Source: Micromussa lordhowensis (lineage: Eukaryota; Cnidaria; Anthozoa; Scleractinia; Lobophylliidae). Taken from it: a DNA stretch of 64,000 nucleotides. Position numbers and translations under genes: made by a program. The notes under the pieces are model-generated. The model saw only the letters and a program-made list of their open reading frames with translations, was not told where the DNA came from and did no database searches. The stretch covers positions 18,348,306 through 18,412,305 of the forward strand of contig OZ026606.1 in the NCBI GenBank assembly GCA_964020085.1, read 5' to 3'. Of the stretch, positions 31,885 to 43,345 are shown in pieces. Each line of letters starts with the position of its first letter. Positions within the stretch are counted from its first letter, which is position 1.

Positions 31885-32817
31885 ATGAACACAACTAATC
31901 TAACGTGCGACCTTTTGGATATTTACTTGGACCAAACGAGTGTAAGGTTAACAGATAAAATTATAGTATCTTTTCTCAATTCAGTATTTTCAATCGCAGC
32001 ATGTATTGGGAATTCGGTTATCCTGCATGTGATCCGGAAGACGCAAGAACTTCATTCGCCATCGTTCGTCCTTCTGTTTTGCTTGGCTGCTTCAGATCTC
32101 CTCGTTGGACTGATTTGTCAGCCATCTTTCGTTGGGCTCAACTTAGCTGAACTTGGAAACGACTCGAATGCGTATTGCACCTTTGCAGTAATTCATGGTG
32201 CATCCAGCTGGACAACCTCTGGCGCGTCCTTGTTAACTTTAAGCGCAGTCTCTATCGATCGACTTCTTGCTGTAACCCTGCATCTACGATACAACACGAT
32301 TGTCACTGTTCCTCGCGTCGTTCAAACTGTTGTTTGCCTCTGGGTGTTTTCAATAATTGTGGTAATGCTGAAAATTTGGATAACAAACTGGCTTGTGCTT
32401 CCGCTGGTTGTAACACTTTTAACATTCTTTGTTACGACCTTGAGTACCTTAAAGATATTTCAAATCGTTCGCAGACATCAGCGCCAGATAACAGAGCAAC
32501 AGCAGAGTGTTCAAAGCAACACGATAAACGTGCTCAAATGTAGAAAATCTGCCGTGACTGTACTTTATGTTTACGGTTTGTTCGTGATATCCTATCTTCC
32601 AGTTTTTGTTACTATGCTTATCCAAGCATTTACTGGATTAACCAAGACAATTCAGATTGCCTATGACTACGTTGCAACTGTGGTTTTTATCAATTCTTTC
32701 TTAAACCCAGTTGTGTACTGCTGGAGAATCAGAGAGATAAGACGAGCTGTTAAGAACGTATTCAGGACGAACAATGAAGTTACCTCTCTGGAAAGCGCAG
32801 CAATGTCAAGACAATAA
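31885..32817 (+). CDS. Class A (rhodopsin-like) GPCR, gene 1
   Basis: Intronless, 310 residues, seven hydrophobic segments. Family landmarks: GNS in TM1 (N43), LAASDLLVG in TM2 (D71), C98 at the start of TM3, IDRLLAV at the end of TM3 (D125-R126, a DRY variant), W153 in TM4, NPVVY in TM7 (274-278), and a basic helix 8 (REIRRAVK). Short extracellular N-terminus with NTT and NLT glycosylation sequons. It belongs to a local trio with 36871-37764 and 40878-41771. Class A receptors couple ligand binding to G proteins at the plasma membrane; the ligand cannot be read from sequence. TM6 lacks the usual CWxP, so it is an atypical orphan. The C-terminus is 15-20 residues longer than in its paralogues. 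Confidence 0.92.
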   Translation: MNTTNLTCDLLDIYLDQTSVRLTDKIIVSFLNSVFSIAACIGNSVILHVIRKTQELHSPSFVLLFCLAASDLLVGLICQPSFVGLNLAELGNDSNAYCTFAVIHGASSWTTSGASLLTLSAVSIDRLLAVTLHLRYNTIVTVPRVVQTVVCLWVFSIIVVMLKIWITNWLVLPLVVTLLTFFVTTLSTLKIFQIVRRHQRQITEQQQSVQSNTINVLKCRKSAVTVLYVYGLFVISYLPVFVTMLIQAFTGLTKTIQIAYDYVATVVFINSFLNPVVYCWRIREIRRAVKNVFRTNNEVTSLESAAMSRQ

Positions 32818-32874
32818 GTTTCTGACTGCAATTTTTGAACTTTGTGTAGAGAGAATAATTAAAATCGATCTGTT

Positions 32875-32880
32875 AATAAA
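32875..32880 (+). other. Candidate poly(A) signal of GPCR gene 1
   Basis: AATAAA about 58 bp after the stop codon. Confidence 0.5.
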
Positions 32881-33671
32881 ACACTAAGTCAAAGCTAAGA
32901 GGAAAACGCCATGACCTGACCATGTTTGTTACATTAGTTGGCAGTTTTCATTTTCTTAGGGTTCCTAACTTTCCAATAGTATAGTCAGCAAAATTACGAG
33001 AGCAGCACATTTTCAAATGGTGCCTCATAGCTATTAGGACTATCCTTTATCAGGGTGTACATCATCCGAGGTTTTCTCGGCAAAGTTATTTACTATCGAT
33101 TATCTCATGTATTTTCATCCATTTGTCTACATTGGATCAATATTCGGAAAATGTAGCTAACCGGCGACGCTCGATAATTGACAGAATCCGCAGATCTCAG
33201 AATAACATTAAGACTTCCATGTCTAAATACTTTTTATACCTCCCAACTCAAAGACGTTTTCCGATTGGAGGAGAACGTGTCACGTATGATTGGTCAAAAC
33301 TCACTAACTCCCTGGGGAAACAAATACTTGAACTATATAAAAAATAAGAGGTTTTCTGTGTTTGAACAAAGCTAAACAAGGACTTCAATTTTACACCAAT
33401 TCGCTTAAGCAAGTAGCGGGCTTTTTTACAGCGTTCTTGTCTCTATACATAAAACATTTAAGTCATGAACAATAAGAAACTTTAAGTGATGAGTATTAGT
33501 ATATTATCGCACGGGCCGGAGTTAACAGTGTTTTTCACGCGTTCTTCTGGCTAGAACTCAAGTTATTTCGTTTGTTGTACTGTCTGAAGCTTAGATTTAA
33601 TACTAAGTAAATTAAATATCATAAATCAAAATTATTATGGACATTTATGGTCATTTCTGTAACAAATTATG
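32881..33671. other. Intergenic, nothing recognised
   Basis: Short open frames at 33123-33375 overlap in two frames and show no domain. No repeat signature seen. Confidence 0.45.
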
Positions 33672-34105
33672 AAGGTGCAATGCTCTCCTAACTGAGCTAT
33701 CAAAGCTACATGAGAGCGGTCGTGTGTGGGTTGGCCCTTTTTGTTCAGTGGACCTAATAAATGGGTAATGAATGTCCAACATGTAGCAATTAGACATGTT
33801 GATAGATTCGAAAGCAGCCATATAACATGACTGGAGTGTTTTTTTTAATTAAATGGTTGTCTTTATTTTGTGCTAACTGATGAGAGCTTCTGCTCCAGTT
33901 CGGTAGTGAATATTCGGCGCTCTCACCTTCGCGAACAAGGATAGGCGAGAGGGGATGACGCAGTACACGGTGAAAGCTCTCGCCTCCCACCAGTGCAGCC
34001 CGTGTTTGATCTATGTGCGGGTTGAGTTTGTTGTTGGTTCTCGCCTTGCTCCGCGAGTTCTTCTCCTGGTTCTCCAGTTTTCCTCTCGCCAAAAAACAAA
34101 ACATC
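33672..34105 (-). repeat. SINE-like repeats with a tRNA-type A box
   Basis: Minus strand near 33712-33685 reads TTTGATAGCTCAGTTAGGAG, a tRNA A-box pattern, without a clear B box. 33975-34105 holds a GGTTGAGTTTGTTGTTGGTT segment of a kind I associate with dispersed coral SINE-like repeats. Both look like old fragments. Confidence 0.4.
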
Positions 34106-35861
34106 CGTCCAAATTGTTACGGAACAGATTTTATTTACCACGCACACAGCAGGATTTTGATCGTTACAGCTTTATTCTGGAGGCGAACAACCAACTCCTC
34201 AGGAGGAAGTGTTTACAGCGTCAGTGTCGAGAGTAGAGTATTACACTCCCAAGCTTACAGGACAGGTCTATTTATGCTAAGCAATTAAGTTGATTGGTTT
34301 TTACAACGATAAATAGCATTCGTATGCAGAAAGTAGGTGTTTCCAGGTGTTAAAAGTCGGAAAACCAAAAGAAAATGGGGATCAGTAGGGTTTCTTTGTT
34401 CGAGCAAAATTTTGTAAAACTGCAAATATCTTTAAGGTTGAATTCTGCTACTAGCATTTAAATTGCTAGTCTGAAAGCAATCAAATTTTACTAGGATTCT
34501 GTCAAAACAGATTTTAACTTAAAGTTGAAGAGATAAGAGAAATTTAGCTGAAAATAGTTCAACTGAGAACAAAGATCTTGAAGGGTGTTAAGACGCGTGC
34601 CTGAAACTAGATTTTAATGAAGCAAGCAGAACCGATTAGTATGCGAGTTCTGGTGTGAATGCTAGTGCTCCTTAAACAAACAAGGTTTGTAATGGAATTA
34701 ACTTAATTTTTATTTACGGCGGAATACACCTTTGAGGGCCAGCGAATTTCCAGCAAGCTGGAATCGTCAAGGAAACCATTTCTTCAAGTCATGGAGCTTT
34801 AAAATCCTATTTTTTCTTCGCCGTAAGTTAAAGCCGTAACTATTTTATATGTTTTTATACTGAATATAATAATTAGTGTAAGGACTCCTTCTACACATCG
34901 TGTCTAGGGTTGGCTTTTCCTCTGGCCTAGGAACCAACAATCGGTGGTTCGTTTTACTAATGGAGGTAACGACTAATTTGTTAATGAAAGAGTCCTTACA
35001 TGCAAGTGATGATTCAAAACCTCACATAATCGGTTTAAGATATACTTCTATCCCATTCTCCCTTACAATAAATGTATACTTCCGAAAATACCGATGCAGG
35101 AAATGAAAAGGAAAACAGTCCGTTTTAGGTCAAAAGAGTACAATTACTAGTGGTCTGCATTCTTAACGAGTGAGTATCTTCGTTCTCAAGGAAACCAATA
35201 AACGCACCTTATGTGTCCGACCCTCAGGAAAGAGAATTTCGTATAATCTGCTTATGATCCCAATATATAAATCGTATCGTTTTCCTTCGTCGTTTTCTGC
35301 ATATTCCCAAGTGAATAAAACCTAAAAGCAATAAAAGCGAATCGTCATGCTAACAGAGGGGATAACAAAAGGAAGCCACCAACGTGAATATATTATCGGC
35401 ACGCTTTGTCAGAGTAGTGGCGGTCCTATTGCCTTCGCCTCAATAACTTATTTCTTTTTTTTTTTTTCTTGTGCAAAATCTGCCGATTTCCCGAGCGACT
35501 AAAGAATGAAACCATTGATGAAAAAGATCGTAAAAATGTGTGTTCACAAAATTCCAATTCAACCAGTATAGAGGACCCACATGAAAACCAGCCGCAAGGC
35601 GTGTGTGGCTTCCTCTCTAAATATTATAAGGATTCCATGTGTGGTTTTCAAGTGCTTAGAGTTCAACTATAAGTTGAATACTGCTGCAAGTTCTCTTTCT
35701 TTAGTTTCGGTCACAGTTTCTATGACTTTACAGTATCATACGGCATATTTATTGCTTGCATTGTGTAAATAGAAATTACCAATTGTTCACCTCGTGGTGG
35801 CCGCTATCTTTCAGTGCGAGGGCCTTGGGCTGTGATCGCACACCAGGCAAGATACGCATTT
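34106..35861. other. Intergenic between GPCR genes 1 and 2
   Basis: A T-run near 35455-35468. No convincing coding region, RNA gene or inverted repeat found in this 1.7 kb. Confidence 0.45.
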
Positions 35862-36265
35862 AATAGCGAAGCGCGGGAGGCTTAAAAATATAATGCAAAT
35901 GATTATATCCCCCACGAGGCTCATACAACATCAGCGTATTCTGAGAGAACTAGAGGGAATCTAGGCGAAGTGTTCATTTCAAAAATGTGTTTTAGGAACA
36001 CCGGCTGTTTTAGAAAGTGTTTTAGGAAAAGCAAAGCGCGCGAGTGACGTCATGACTCAGACAAGACTCACACAAACAAACCGGAATGGCGGGCGATTTT
36101 CCTAAAACACTTTCTAAAACAGCCGGTGTTCCTAAAACGCATTTTTGAAACGAAAACTTCTCCTAGATCCCCTCTAGTTCTCTCAGAATACGCTGATGTT
36201 GTATGAGCCGCGTGGGGATACAATCATTTGCATTATATTTTTAAGTCTCCCGCGCTTCGCTATTG
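35862..36265. mobile_element. Foldback MITE with ~180-bp arms and a CRE/AP-1 centre
   Basis: AATAGCGAAGCGCGGGAGGC through GTTTTAGGAAAA is mirrored at 36088-36265. The central loop carries TGACGTCA (36045-36052) directly followed by TGACTCA (36053-36059), the consensus CRE and AP-1 sites. No coding capacity. Confidence 0.8.
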
Positions 36266-36870
36266 TATGTCGTTGAAATCTGAATATTATTTTTCTGCGT
36301 ATATTTTCGACTGCTTTGAAATGTAGATATCCAGCTGCGTTCTCATTTTATTTTGTTCAAAGAACAGTCATGCTCATTATAATTGATGCATCAGTATGGG
36401 GTGCACAACAAAAGCTCCCCCTGGCGATAGCAATTATGAGGTAGAAACTACTAATTCCTCAGTTCTATTTTTTATTATTTTATTTTTTGGAATACATTAT
36501 AACTTAGACTACAGTATTATCGCCAAAAATTAAGATGACTCAAGCTACTCTTTCGCTTAAAAATAACCTGGCGAAAAATCCCCAAAAATTCGTCTGCCAT
36601 TATCGAAAAAAAAAAGCACCAGCAAATATAAACAAAGAGACAGCTGCTTACGTTATACAATAAAAAAATTAGTGCTAAATACATCGTTTATATTTTACTT
36701 TGAATATTGAAGGAAACAGTCACTAATGTCAATAAATACCAACAAGAAGAACAGATCTCTCAGAATTTCGATTAGCATCAAACCACGGACTACATGACAC
36801 ATGCTGCTGTCGATGTCGTGTTCTCTGGCTGTTTAACCAGCTAATGCGTACGTCAGGTGGCGGTCACGCG
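36266..36870. other. Intergenic, upstream of GPCR gene 2
   Basis: AT-rich, with no recognisable promoter element. An upstream in-frame ATG at 36844 is discussed under the gene. Confidence 0.45.
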
Positions 36871-37764
36871 ATGAACAAAACCCAGCTAACCTGTTTCTTT
36901 TTAAAGGTAAATTTGGACCAAACGGCAACCGAAACGCAAACAGCTAATATTGTAATATGTATTCTCAATTCAGCGTTTTCTCTGATAACGTGTATGGGAA
37001 ATTTTGTTGTTCTGTATGTGATCTGGAAAACGCAAGAACTTCATTCGCCATCTTTCATCCTTTTGTCCTGCCTCGCCGCTGCAGATCTTCTCGTTGGGCT
37101 GGTATGTCAGCCATTTTTCGTGGCTTACAAAATGGCTGAACTTGCGAATAATCTTAGCGTGTACTGTACCATGAGGATGATGTATAACATTCCTAGTTGG
37201 ACAACGACTGCTGTGTCTTTGGTAACTCTAAGCTTAGTCTCAGTTCATCAACTTCTTGCTTTGACCCTGCATTTACGATACAACACGATCGTCACCGTAC
37301 CTCGGGTGCTTCAAATTAGTGCGTGTGTTTGGATCCTTTCTATGATGGGTATTACGTCGAGGTTCTATATAAAAAACTGGCTTGCCATTCCGGTGGTAAC
37401 ATTACTTTTAACATTTCTTGTTACGACCCTGAGCACTTTGAAGATATTTCAGATCGTCCGTAAACATCAGCGCCAGATAACACAGCAACAGCAGAGTGTT
37501 CAAAGCAACACGATAAACGTGCTCAAATGTAGAAAAGCTGCAGTGACTGTAATTTATGTTTATGGTTTGTTTGTTGTATTCTATCTTCCATTTCATGCGA
37601 TGATTTTTGTGGAGAAATTTTCTGGATACACATTAACAGTAAAAATTGCCTATGACTTTGCAGCAACTGTTGTTTTCATCAACTCCTTCTTGAATCCATT
37701 TGTCCTCTGCTGGAGATTTGGAGAAATACGACGAGCTGTTAAGCGTACACTTAGAAAAAACTGA
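36871..37764 (+). CDS. Class A GPCR, gene 2, lacking DRY and NPxxY residues
   Basis: Intronless. I chose the ATG at 36871 (297 residues) because MNKTQLTC aligns with the starts of both paralogues; an ATG nine codons upstream (36844) is also in frame. The seven-helix layout, TM1 GN, TM2 AADLLVG (Asp kept) and TM3 Cys are conserved. The DRY position reads VHQLLAL (Asp-Arg replaced by His-Gln) and the TM7 motif reads NPFVL (Tyr replaced by Leu). The codons are CAT CAA and CTC, so these are not ambiguous reads. In class A receptors these residues control G-protein coupling and activation. The uninterrupted frame argues against a simple pseudogene. It may be a coupling-deficient, decoy or heteromeric partner, which is inference. 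Confidence 0.88.
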   Translation: MNKTQLTCFFLKVNLDQTATETQTANIVICILNSAFSLITCMGNFVVLYVIWKTQELHSPSFILLSCLAAADLLVGLVCQPFFVAYKMAELANNLSVYCTMRMMYNIPSWTTTAVSLVTLSLVSVHQLLALTLHLRYNTIVTVPRVLQISACVWILSMMGITSRFYIKNWLAIPVVTLLLTFLVTTLSTLKIFQIVRKHQRQITQQQQSVQSNTINVLKCRKAAVTVIYVYGLFVVFYLPFHAMIFVEKFSGYTLTVKIAYDFAATVVFINSFLNPFVLCWRFGEIRRAVKRTLRKN

Positions 37765-38213
37765 GTCAGTTCATAAAACTGAAAAACAAACCTACCGAAG
37801 TTGATGCCATACAAACATACACAACCAGAATGGTCTATCAGCCGACACAAGATTTGAAAAGACAATAATGGCAACAGTCTAAAAAAGATACGGCAAAGGC
37901 GAGGCCTTTCAGGACCATTTAAGAGTGCACTTGTAAGAACTGAAAAAGAAATACAACTGAGACCCGCTGGAAAGAGATCAGTGGCAAAGACTAGACATGA
38001 GTTAATAAGTATAACAGATCGGATAATGAGTTACTTGTTAAAGCATTTGACAAGAAGGATTAAAAATAATGTCAATAAACGTTTCGATGCATCAAGCATC
38101 ATTCTCAAGATTGAGGTCGTTAATGTCAATAGGGACCTTAAGCAAACCACGACGGCAACTGTTTTCCCTCTTTTCAAAACTTGAAATGGAGAGACTCTGG
38201 ATTATTTATCGCA
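37765..38213. other. Intergenic, nothing firm
   Basis: Possibly includes the degenerate upstream part of the LINE that is readable from 38214. No reading frame supports it. Confidence 0.4.
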
Positions 38214-38700
38214 TAAATTCATCTTTCGTAATGCTACAACTAGTTATAGATTAAGAAATAGTGAAATGAGACTGGCTCTTCCTCAGCCTCGCACCGATTA
38301 TGCTCGAAAAGTTTACTCCTATAGCAGTGCCGCGTTGTGGAATAGCCTTCCAACTGATATCTAAAACATGGGGTGAATTTAAGACAAAGCTAAGCAACTT
38401 CAGTTTTGAGTGAACTAACAACACGGCGTCCCTGAAAAACAGTACTTTTGTTTTCATTTATTTCTATTTATTAGGCAGTCAGTTTAGTTAGTCTAGATTA
38501 GGCTTCTAGTCATGTATCTAAGTGATTCGATCTGGTGGACAAACGCGAAGTTTTTATTTATCGTTTTGTATGTGTTAGAGAGTTAACTATTGACATGCAA
38601 AACGTTTGCACGTCAAACATTTAATTTATCTCACTGAAGATTACTGATCCGAATGCAAATTTGAATGTGTAGCATTGTGATAAAATTTTAATAAAGAAAT
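38214..38700 (+). pseudogene. LINE 3' end (RT C-terminal tail and UTR)
   Basis: From 38214 the plus frame reads FIFRNATTSYRLRNSEMRL, PQPRTDYARK and SYSSAALWNSLP, then stops. This is the conserved RT tail of CR1/L2-like LINEs, followed by an AT-rich 3' region ending in AATAAAG near 38695. Confidence 0.72.
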
Positions 38701-39772
38701 TTGAGTGGTTTGTCGCCGTACGTATAAGGATTAACTGTGGAGCTTGTTTATTATTATTCGAGAAGTGTAATAAAACACTTCATGACTGTCCTCACGGGAA
38801 ACAGTGAATTTTGAGTCTGGATGGGACTAACTGATAACAAAGAATTGGCCAAGAATTTAATCGTTGCGTGAGAAATCCATGTATTATTCGGTAGAATTCC
38901 GAAGTCTTTCAAATATTTCTGAACATCAGTCGAATACGAACACCTAAGGGCCGATTTACACGATACGACTTTGTCGCGCGCGACAAGCTTACGACAGGCC
39001 TACGACATGACTTAGGACCATTTACACGCGCTCGACATTTTCACTTACAAAATTAAACTGATGTAAAAGTTTGCACCGGGATTTTCGGAGTGAAAGTACT
39101 AACAAACGGTAAACAAATGTTTTAGCTGTCGTGCGCTTTGCAAAAACTTTTTAACGAGCTGTTTTTCGCTTTAATCTGTTCAGTACTTTTAGAGAAACGA
39201 GTTCATGTGAATTAGTCAACAAACAACTTCGTCCGCCATTTTGACGCAAGAAAACTTCACCTTCGTCCCCTACTCGGAAGAAATTTGTCACAAAATACGT
39301 CATTTTCTATCGATTTAGGCTACGATTGTCGTAGCGTTTTAAAACATGTTTTAATCCAGCACCGCCAACTAGACCCGCCTGGGAGAGGGGGGTTGGACAA
39401 TTTTCTGGGGCATGAATTTTCTTTCTCACCTTTAGGTTGTGCATGATTTGTTTTTGCGGGCAATAGCATGTGCAAGATTTTTGTCAAAGTCAAACATGGA
39501 CCTGTTTAGTAGAAAGCACTCCGTCGATTTTTCAGTTTTCCCACGACTTTTGCTTCTTCAGCAGTTTTGCTGCTGTACATACGAATTTCTTTTAGGAAAT
39601 TGCCCACCCCCCACCCCTCTCAAATAAATAATAGTCCATCCCTCATGAACAGTCACTGCCAGATTCTTTGGTGTCAATCATTATCAAACGGCAGTTTTGC
39701 ACATGTCATAGCGTCATCTCGTCAAAGCTACTTTTCATTAGCGTATACGGATAACCAATATATACAGAGGCA
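38701..39772. other. Intergenic, repeat-like fragments
   Basis: GATTTACACGATACGACTTT near 38951 and a CTACGATTGTCGTAG palindrome near 39321 look like parts of a decayed MITE. No gene. Confidence 0.35.
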
Positions 39773-40135
39773 TTAAAGCGGGGGTACACATGAAAGCCGT
39801 ATTTTGGCTGGGTATTATGTTTTTTATGCAAATATCTTGTTTACGTTTCAAGCAATCAAGAATCTCTCTGCTCATCTCACATATCTATGTTTTGGGTTGT
39901 TTTGGAAATTTTTTGGTGATTTTTAGGTATATTTGGAGAGAAATAGTTTTTCTCAAAGGATTAGTAAAATTGATGGAAATAGGAAATTTTGAAGATTTGT
40001 TGTTGTTTTAAAATAGAGTTTGAAATTAAAAAATTGGTAGACACACTCCAGTGTTCCATAACCCTTTTTTTCCCTTTCAACCTCTCTTTAAACTTACCAA
40101 AATTTCACTTAAATTCACGTGTACCCCCGCCTTAA
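39773..40135. mobile_element. TTAA-flanked MITE, copy 2
   Basis: TTAAAGCGGGGGTACACATG at the left and CACGTGTACCCCCGCCTTAA at the right. Same family as 415-826 and 47723-48073. Confidence 0.85.
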
Positions 40136-40877
40136 AAGTTGCTGCTAATTAAGTGACACCTTTTTGTGAGGGTATTTTCCTAGCGTAAAGGCGCTACTAA
40201 GTAAGCTACGGTCATGTTTTACTTGTTCATGTAGTTGATTTTGAGTTGATGTATACTTTTTTTCCTTGATACTTTTAATGTTATAGCAATATGTAGCTAC
40301 GTTAAATTCGAGCATGACTGAATAAAGTTCCTTTAATATGTATGTATGCTTATGCGCTAGTGAAAACCCGCCTTGAAAGGTCTCACAAGTGCTTGACGAG
40401 TTAAATAAATATAATACAAAGCATATACTGCAAATTAAAATCCGCCTCCACAAAATGACAATTCTTGGCTGTTCTGTTTACACTCTATTTTTATAAGAAT
40501 ATTGTTTTTCCGGCCGAGGCTGGCTTCTTGTAATTTTCTTTTCTTAGGTTATAGCGTATGACATTTCTGTTTTTGACTGTATTTGGTGGCTGGGTCGTGT
40601 TAAAGTAAATGCGGGCATTGACGTGTGATATAACGCACATAACTTGTTAGTATTGAACAAACGGCAAGAGTGCTATTTTTTTGGTGCGTTTTGGCCACAA
40701 GTTTTGCCATTAATTTAGAGAAAGAAAGAATTTTATGCGTTAAGGACATTTAGAAACATACAATTGTATTAGCTTGTATTCTATGTACGTATTGTCACCG
40801 CACAAAAAAAATTTAAAATCTCAGTCTCGGGTTTCTTCTTAAAATTTCAGCCTCAAGAGTGTATTACACTTTCAAGC
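40136..40877. other. Intergenic, 3' side of GPCR gene 3
   Basis: Contains a MITE end fragment (CTAGTGAAAACCCGCCTT, ~40357) related to 4947-5410, and a TTGTTTTTCCGGCCGAGGCT stretch with a relative near 60612. No gene. Confidence 0.45.
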
Positions 40878-41771
40878 TCAGCTTTTTCCCAACGTGTTCT
40901 TAACAGCTCGTCGTATTTCTCCAATTCTTAAGCAATACACAAATGGATTTAAGAAGGAGTTAATAAAAATGGCAGTTGCTGCGTAGTCATACGCGATTTT
41001 TACTGTCAAAGTATATCCAAAGAATGAGTCCGCAAGCATTGTCGCACACAACGGAAGATAGAATATCACAAACAAGCCATAAATATAAAGTACAGTCACG
41101 GCTGATCTTCTACATTTCAGCACGTTTATCATGTTGCTTTGAACATTCTGTTCTTGTAGAGTTATCTGACGCCGATGTCTGCGAACGATCTGAAATATCT
41201 TCAAAGTGCTAAGAGCTGTAACAAGCAAAGTTAAAAGTAATAGTACCGTTGGAAAAATAACCCAGTTTTTCAGATAAAACCTCGACATAACACCCGTTAT
41301 AGAAAAGATCCAGAGAAAAACAGCGATTTGACGTGCACGAGCAACGGTGACAATCGTCGGGTACCGTAAATGAAGTGTTAAAGCGAGAAGTCGATCAAGA
41401 GACACCACGCTTAAAATTAGCAAAGATGCGCCAGATGTAGTCCAGCCAGATATTGTTTGAATCATCCTCAAAACACAATACACACTAAAGTCATTTCCAA
41501 GTTCGGCTAGCTTATACGCCACGTAAAAAGGCTGACAAATCAGTCCAACGAGAAGATCCGAAACAGCCAGGTAGAACAAAAGAATGAACGAAGGTGAATG
41601 TAGTTCTTGCGTTTTCCAGATCGCATGTAGAATAACAGAATTGCCCAAACAGGTTATCAGACAAAACACTGCATTGAGAATACAAGTTAGAATATTAGCC
41701 GTTTGTGTCGCTCCTGTTCTGTCCAAGTTTATGTCCAAAAAGGAACATGTCAGCTGCTGGGTTTTATTCAT
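40878..41771 (-). CDS. Class A GPCR, gene 3
   Basis: Intronless on the minus strand. The ATG at 41771 gives 297 residues (MNKTQQLTC..., NKT sequon). The open frame extends twelve codons upstream but only from a TTG. All the class A marks of gene 1 are present: GNS, AVSDLLVG with the TM2 Asp, TM3 Cys, LDRLLAL at the DRY position, NPFVY in TM7 and helix 8 with EIRRAVK. It resembles gene 2 more than gene 1 around TM2-TM3 and TM6 (FGYTLTVKIAYD shared). It is inverted relative to the other two, so the cluster arose by duplication with an inversion. Ligand unknown; the intact motifs suggest normal G-protein coupling. Confidence 0.92.
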   Translation of the reverse strand: MNKTQQLTCSFLDINLDRTGATQTANILTCILNAVFCLITCLGNSVILHAIWKTQELHSPSFILLFYLAVSDLLVGLICQPFYVAYKLAELGNDFSVYCVLRMIQTISGWTTSGASLLILSVVSLDRLLALTLHLRYPTIVTVARARQIAVFLWIFSITGVMSRFYLKNWVIFPTVLLLLTLLVTALSTLKIFQIVRRHRRQITLQEQNVQSNMINVLKCRRSAVTVLYIYGLFVIFYLPLCATMLADSFFGYTLTVKIAYDYAATAIFINSFLNPFVYCLRIGEIRRAVKNTLGKS

Positions 41772-43009
41772 CTTACGGTGACCATGTGTCCGCTGCTGAC
41801 ATCCCAAAAAGGTTCAAACCAATAAATGTCATGAGTGATTGCCAAACGTCTAAATACAATTTGCGAATGTGTCCGTGTCAAGGAAAGCTTTTCAAGGACT
41901 TGAAGATTATCCCTGTTTGTATGTTGATCACAAAACTTAATTGCGACCCCGTCCTTCAATAGGCGTATATTTAAAATGTGTCGAACTGAAGAGAAAGTGA
42001 ATTCCAAATTCACATGCTTAATTGTCAATTTTAGTTCATTGTTCAGGGTTCTTAACAAAATTTGCAATTACATGTATAAGTACCCTACTACAAGGAGAAA
42101 TCAATATATCATATTCATTATAAGCTATTTCACTTTTCCAATTTATAATTCAAGCAGGTGGTCAGAGCTGACGTTTTTAAGTCCCAAAAAACAGGGTTTC
42201 TTTTTCTGACTTCTGTAGATTTTAGCAGGAACAGTTAAGCTAAGCTTTCAGTCGCCTCGTGACAACTACGGGAAGTTTATTTATCGTTTAGTTTTAGAAA
42301 CTCTATTTTTCAAATTTATTCACGCACTATATATTACGTTGAAGGCGGAAGCTCATTTTTCCTCAAAGAAAGATTGGTTTAACTTGATGGAAAATTGAAT
42401 ATAATTTATTTGCGTTGCTCTGCCGAAACTTTTGAGCGCCTTGGGCGATTTAAGGATACTTTAGGCGACTTAACCAAAGTTGGCCAAAACAAAACATTGC
42501 GACTTTAGGTGATTTTTAGAGACTTAAGGCGGCTTTAGTTGGCTTAAAGCGACTAAGGCGATTTTATTTCACGCCACTCATATCAAGCTAAATTTAGCGA
42601 CCGTCTTATTGCCAATATTGTTATAATCATTTTGTTTAATTTTGGGTTCGCACAAGTCACCATAGCTTCAAGTATCTAGATTTCAAACTATTTTAGATAA
42701 AAAAAAAAAACGTGAGATAGACTTACAACAACAGTTAGTGTTATAAAAATAATAATAATAACAGTAAATTCCAGCAAGGTAGGGTGAATGTTGGTGAAGA
42801 TATCGCAATAAAGACCAACATCAAACAAAACTATAAAAAGAAAATATTGAAAGTGAGAAAAATTTTCAATTAAGAATTTGATAAGAGTCATTATTTAGCT
42901 TGATCAGGAGCCCACTTCTGGCTTGATTCAATTAAAACTTTTTTACATTTACCATAATTCAAACAACAAGGAGATAATCACTGAATTAAAATTACGTGAG
43001 CTCCTTTAT
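41772..43009. other. Intergenic
   Basis: 42440-42560 contains several imperfect GGCGACTTTAG-like units in loose tandem, and an (ATA)n run near 42748-42760. No gene found. Confidence 0.45.
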
Positions 43010-43345
43010 ATATTGTATGGCTAGCCCCGTGGGCGGGCAAGATGAACTGAATGCTGCGCTGTGATTGGCTACCATGGCCAAGGGCAAGATAGGGTCCGCT
43101 AGGGATTACCCGCCGTGTCCCGCCAGAAAATAGTGCTCTTCAGTTTCCATGTAATAAATCCTTTATTGATCAAACTTGTTCGGTCAAAATGGCTTGATAT
43201 TTGGCCTCATTCTTTTTTTTTTTGCGTGTTTATGGGACCGTGGCGGATCTCGGTCAATAAACACGCAAAAAAACAGAGCTTGGCAAATATTCAGCCATCT
43301 TGACCTCACGTTTGGTCAATAACCCATTGTTATATTTATTTATTT
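43010..43345. repeat. Foldback repeat with GCGTGTTTAT arms
   Basis: TTCGGTCAAAATGGCTTGAT... and ...CAGCCATCTTGACC face each other around GCGTGTTTATGGGACC / GGTCAATAAACACGC. The 5' flank has CCGTGGGCGGGCAAGATG and CCCGCCGTGTCCCGCC. Probably one MITE. Confidence 0.65.

Noticed and set aside
33660..33715. Possible tRNA gene on the minus strand
   Set aside because: Only an A-box-like stretch; no B box or cloverleaf could be formed, so it was called a SINE-like fragment.
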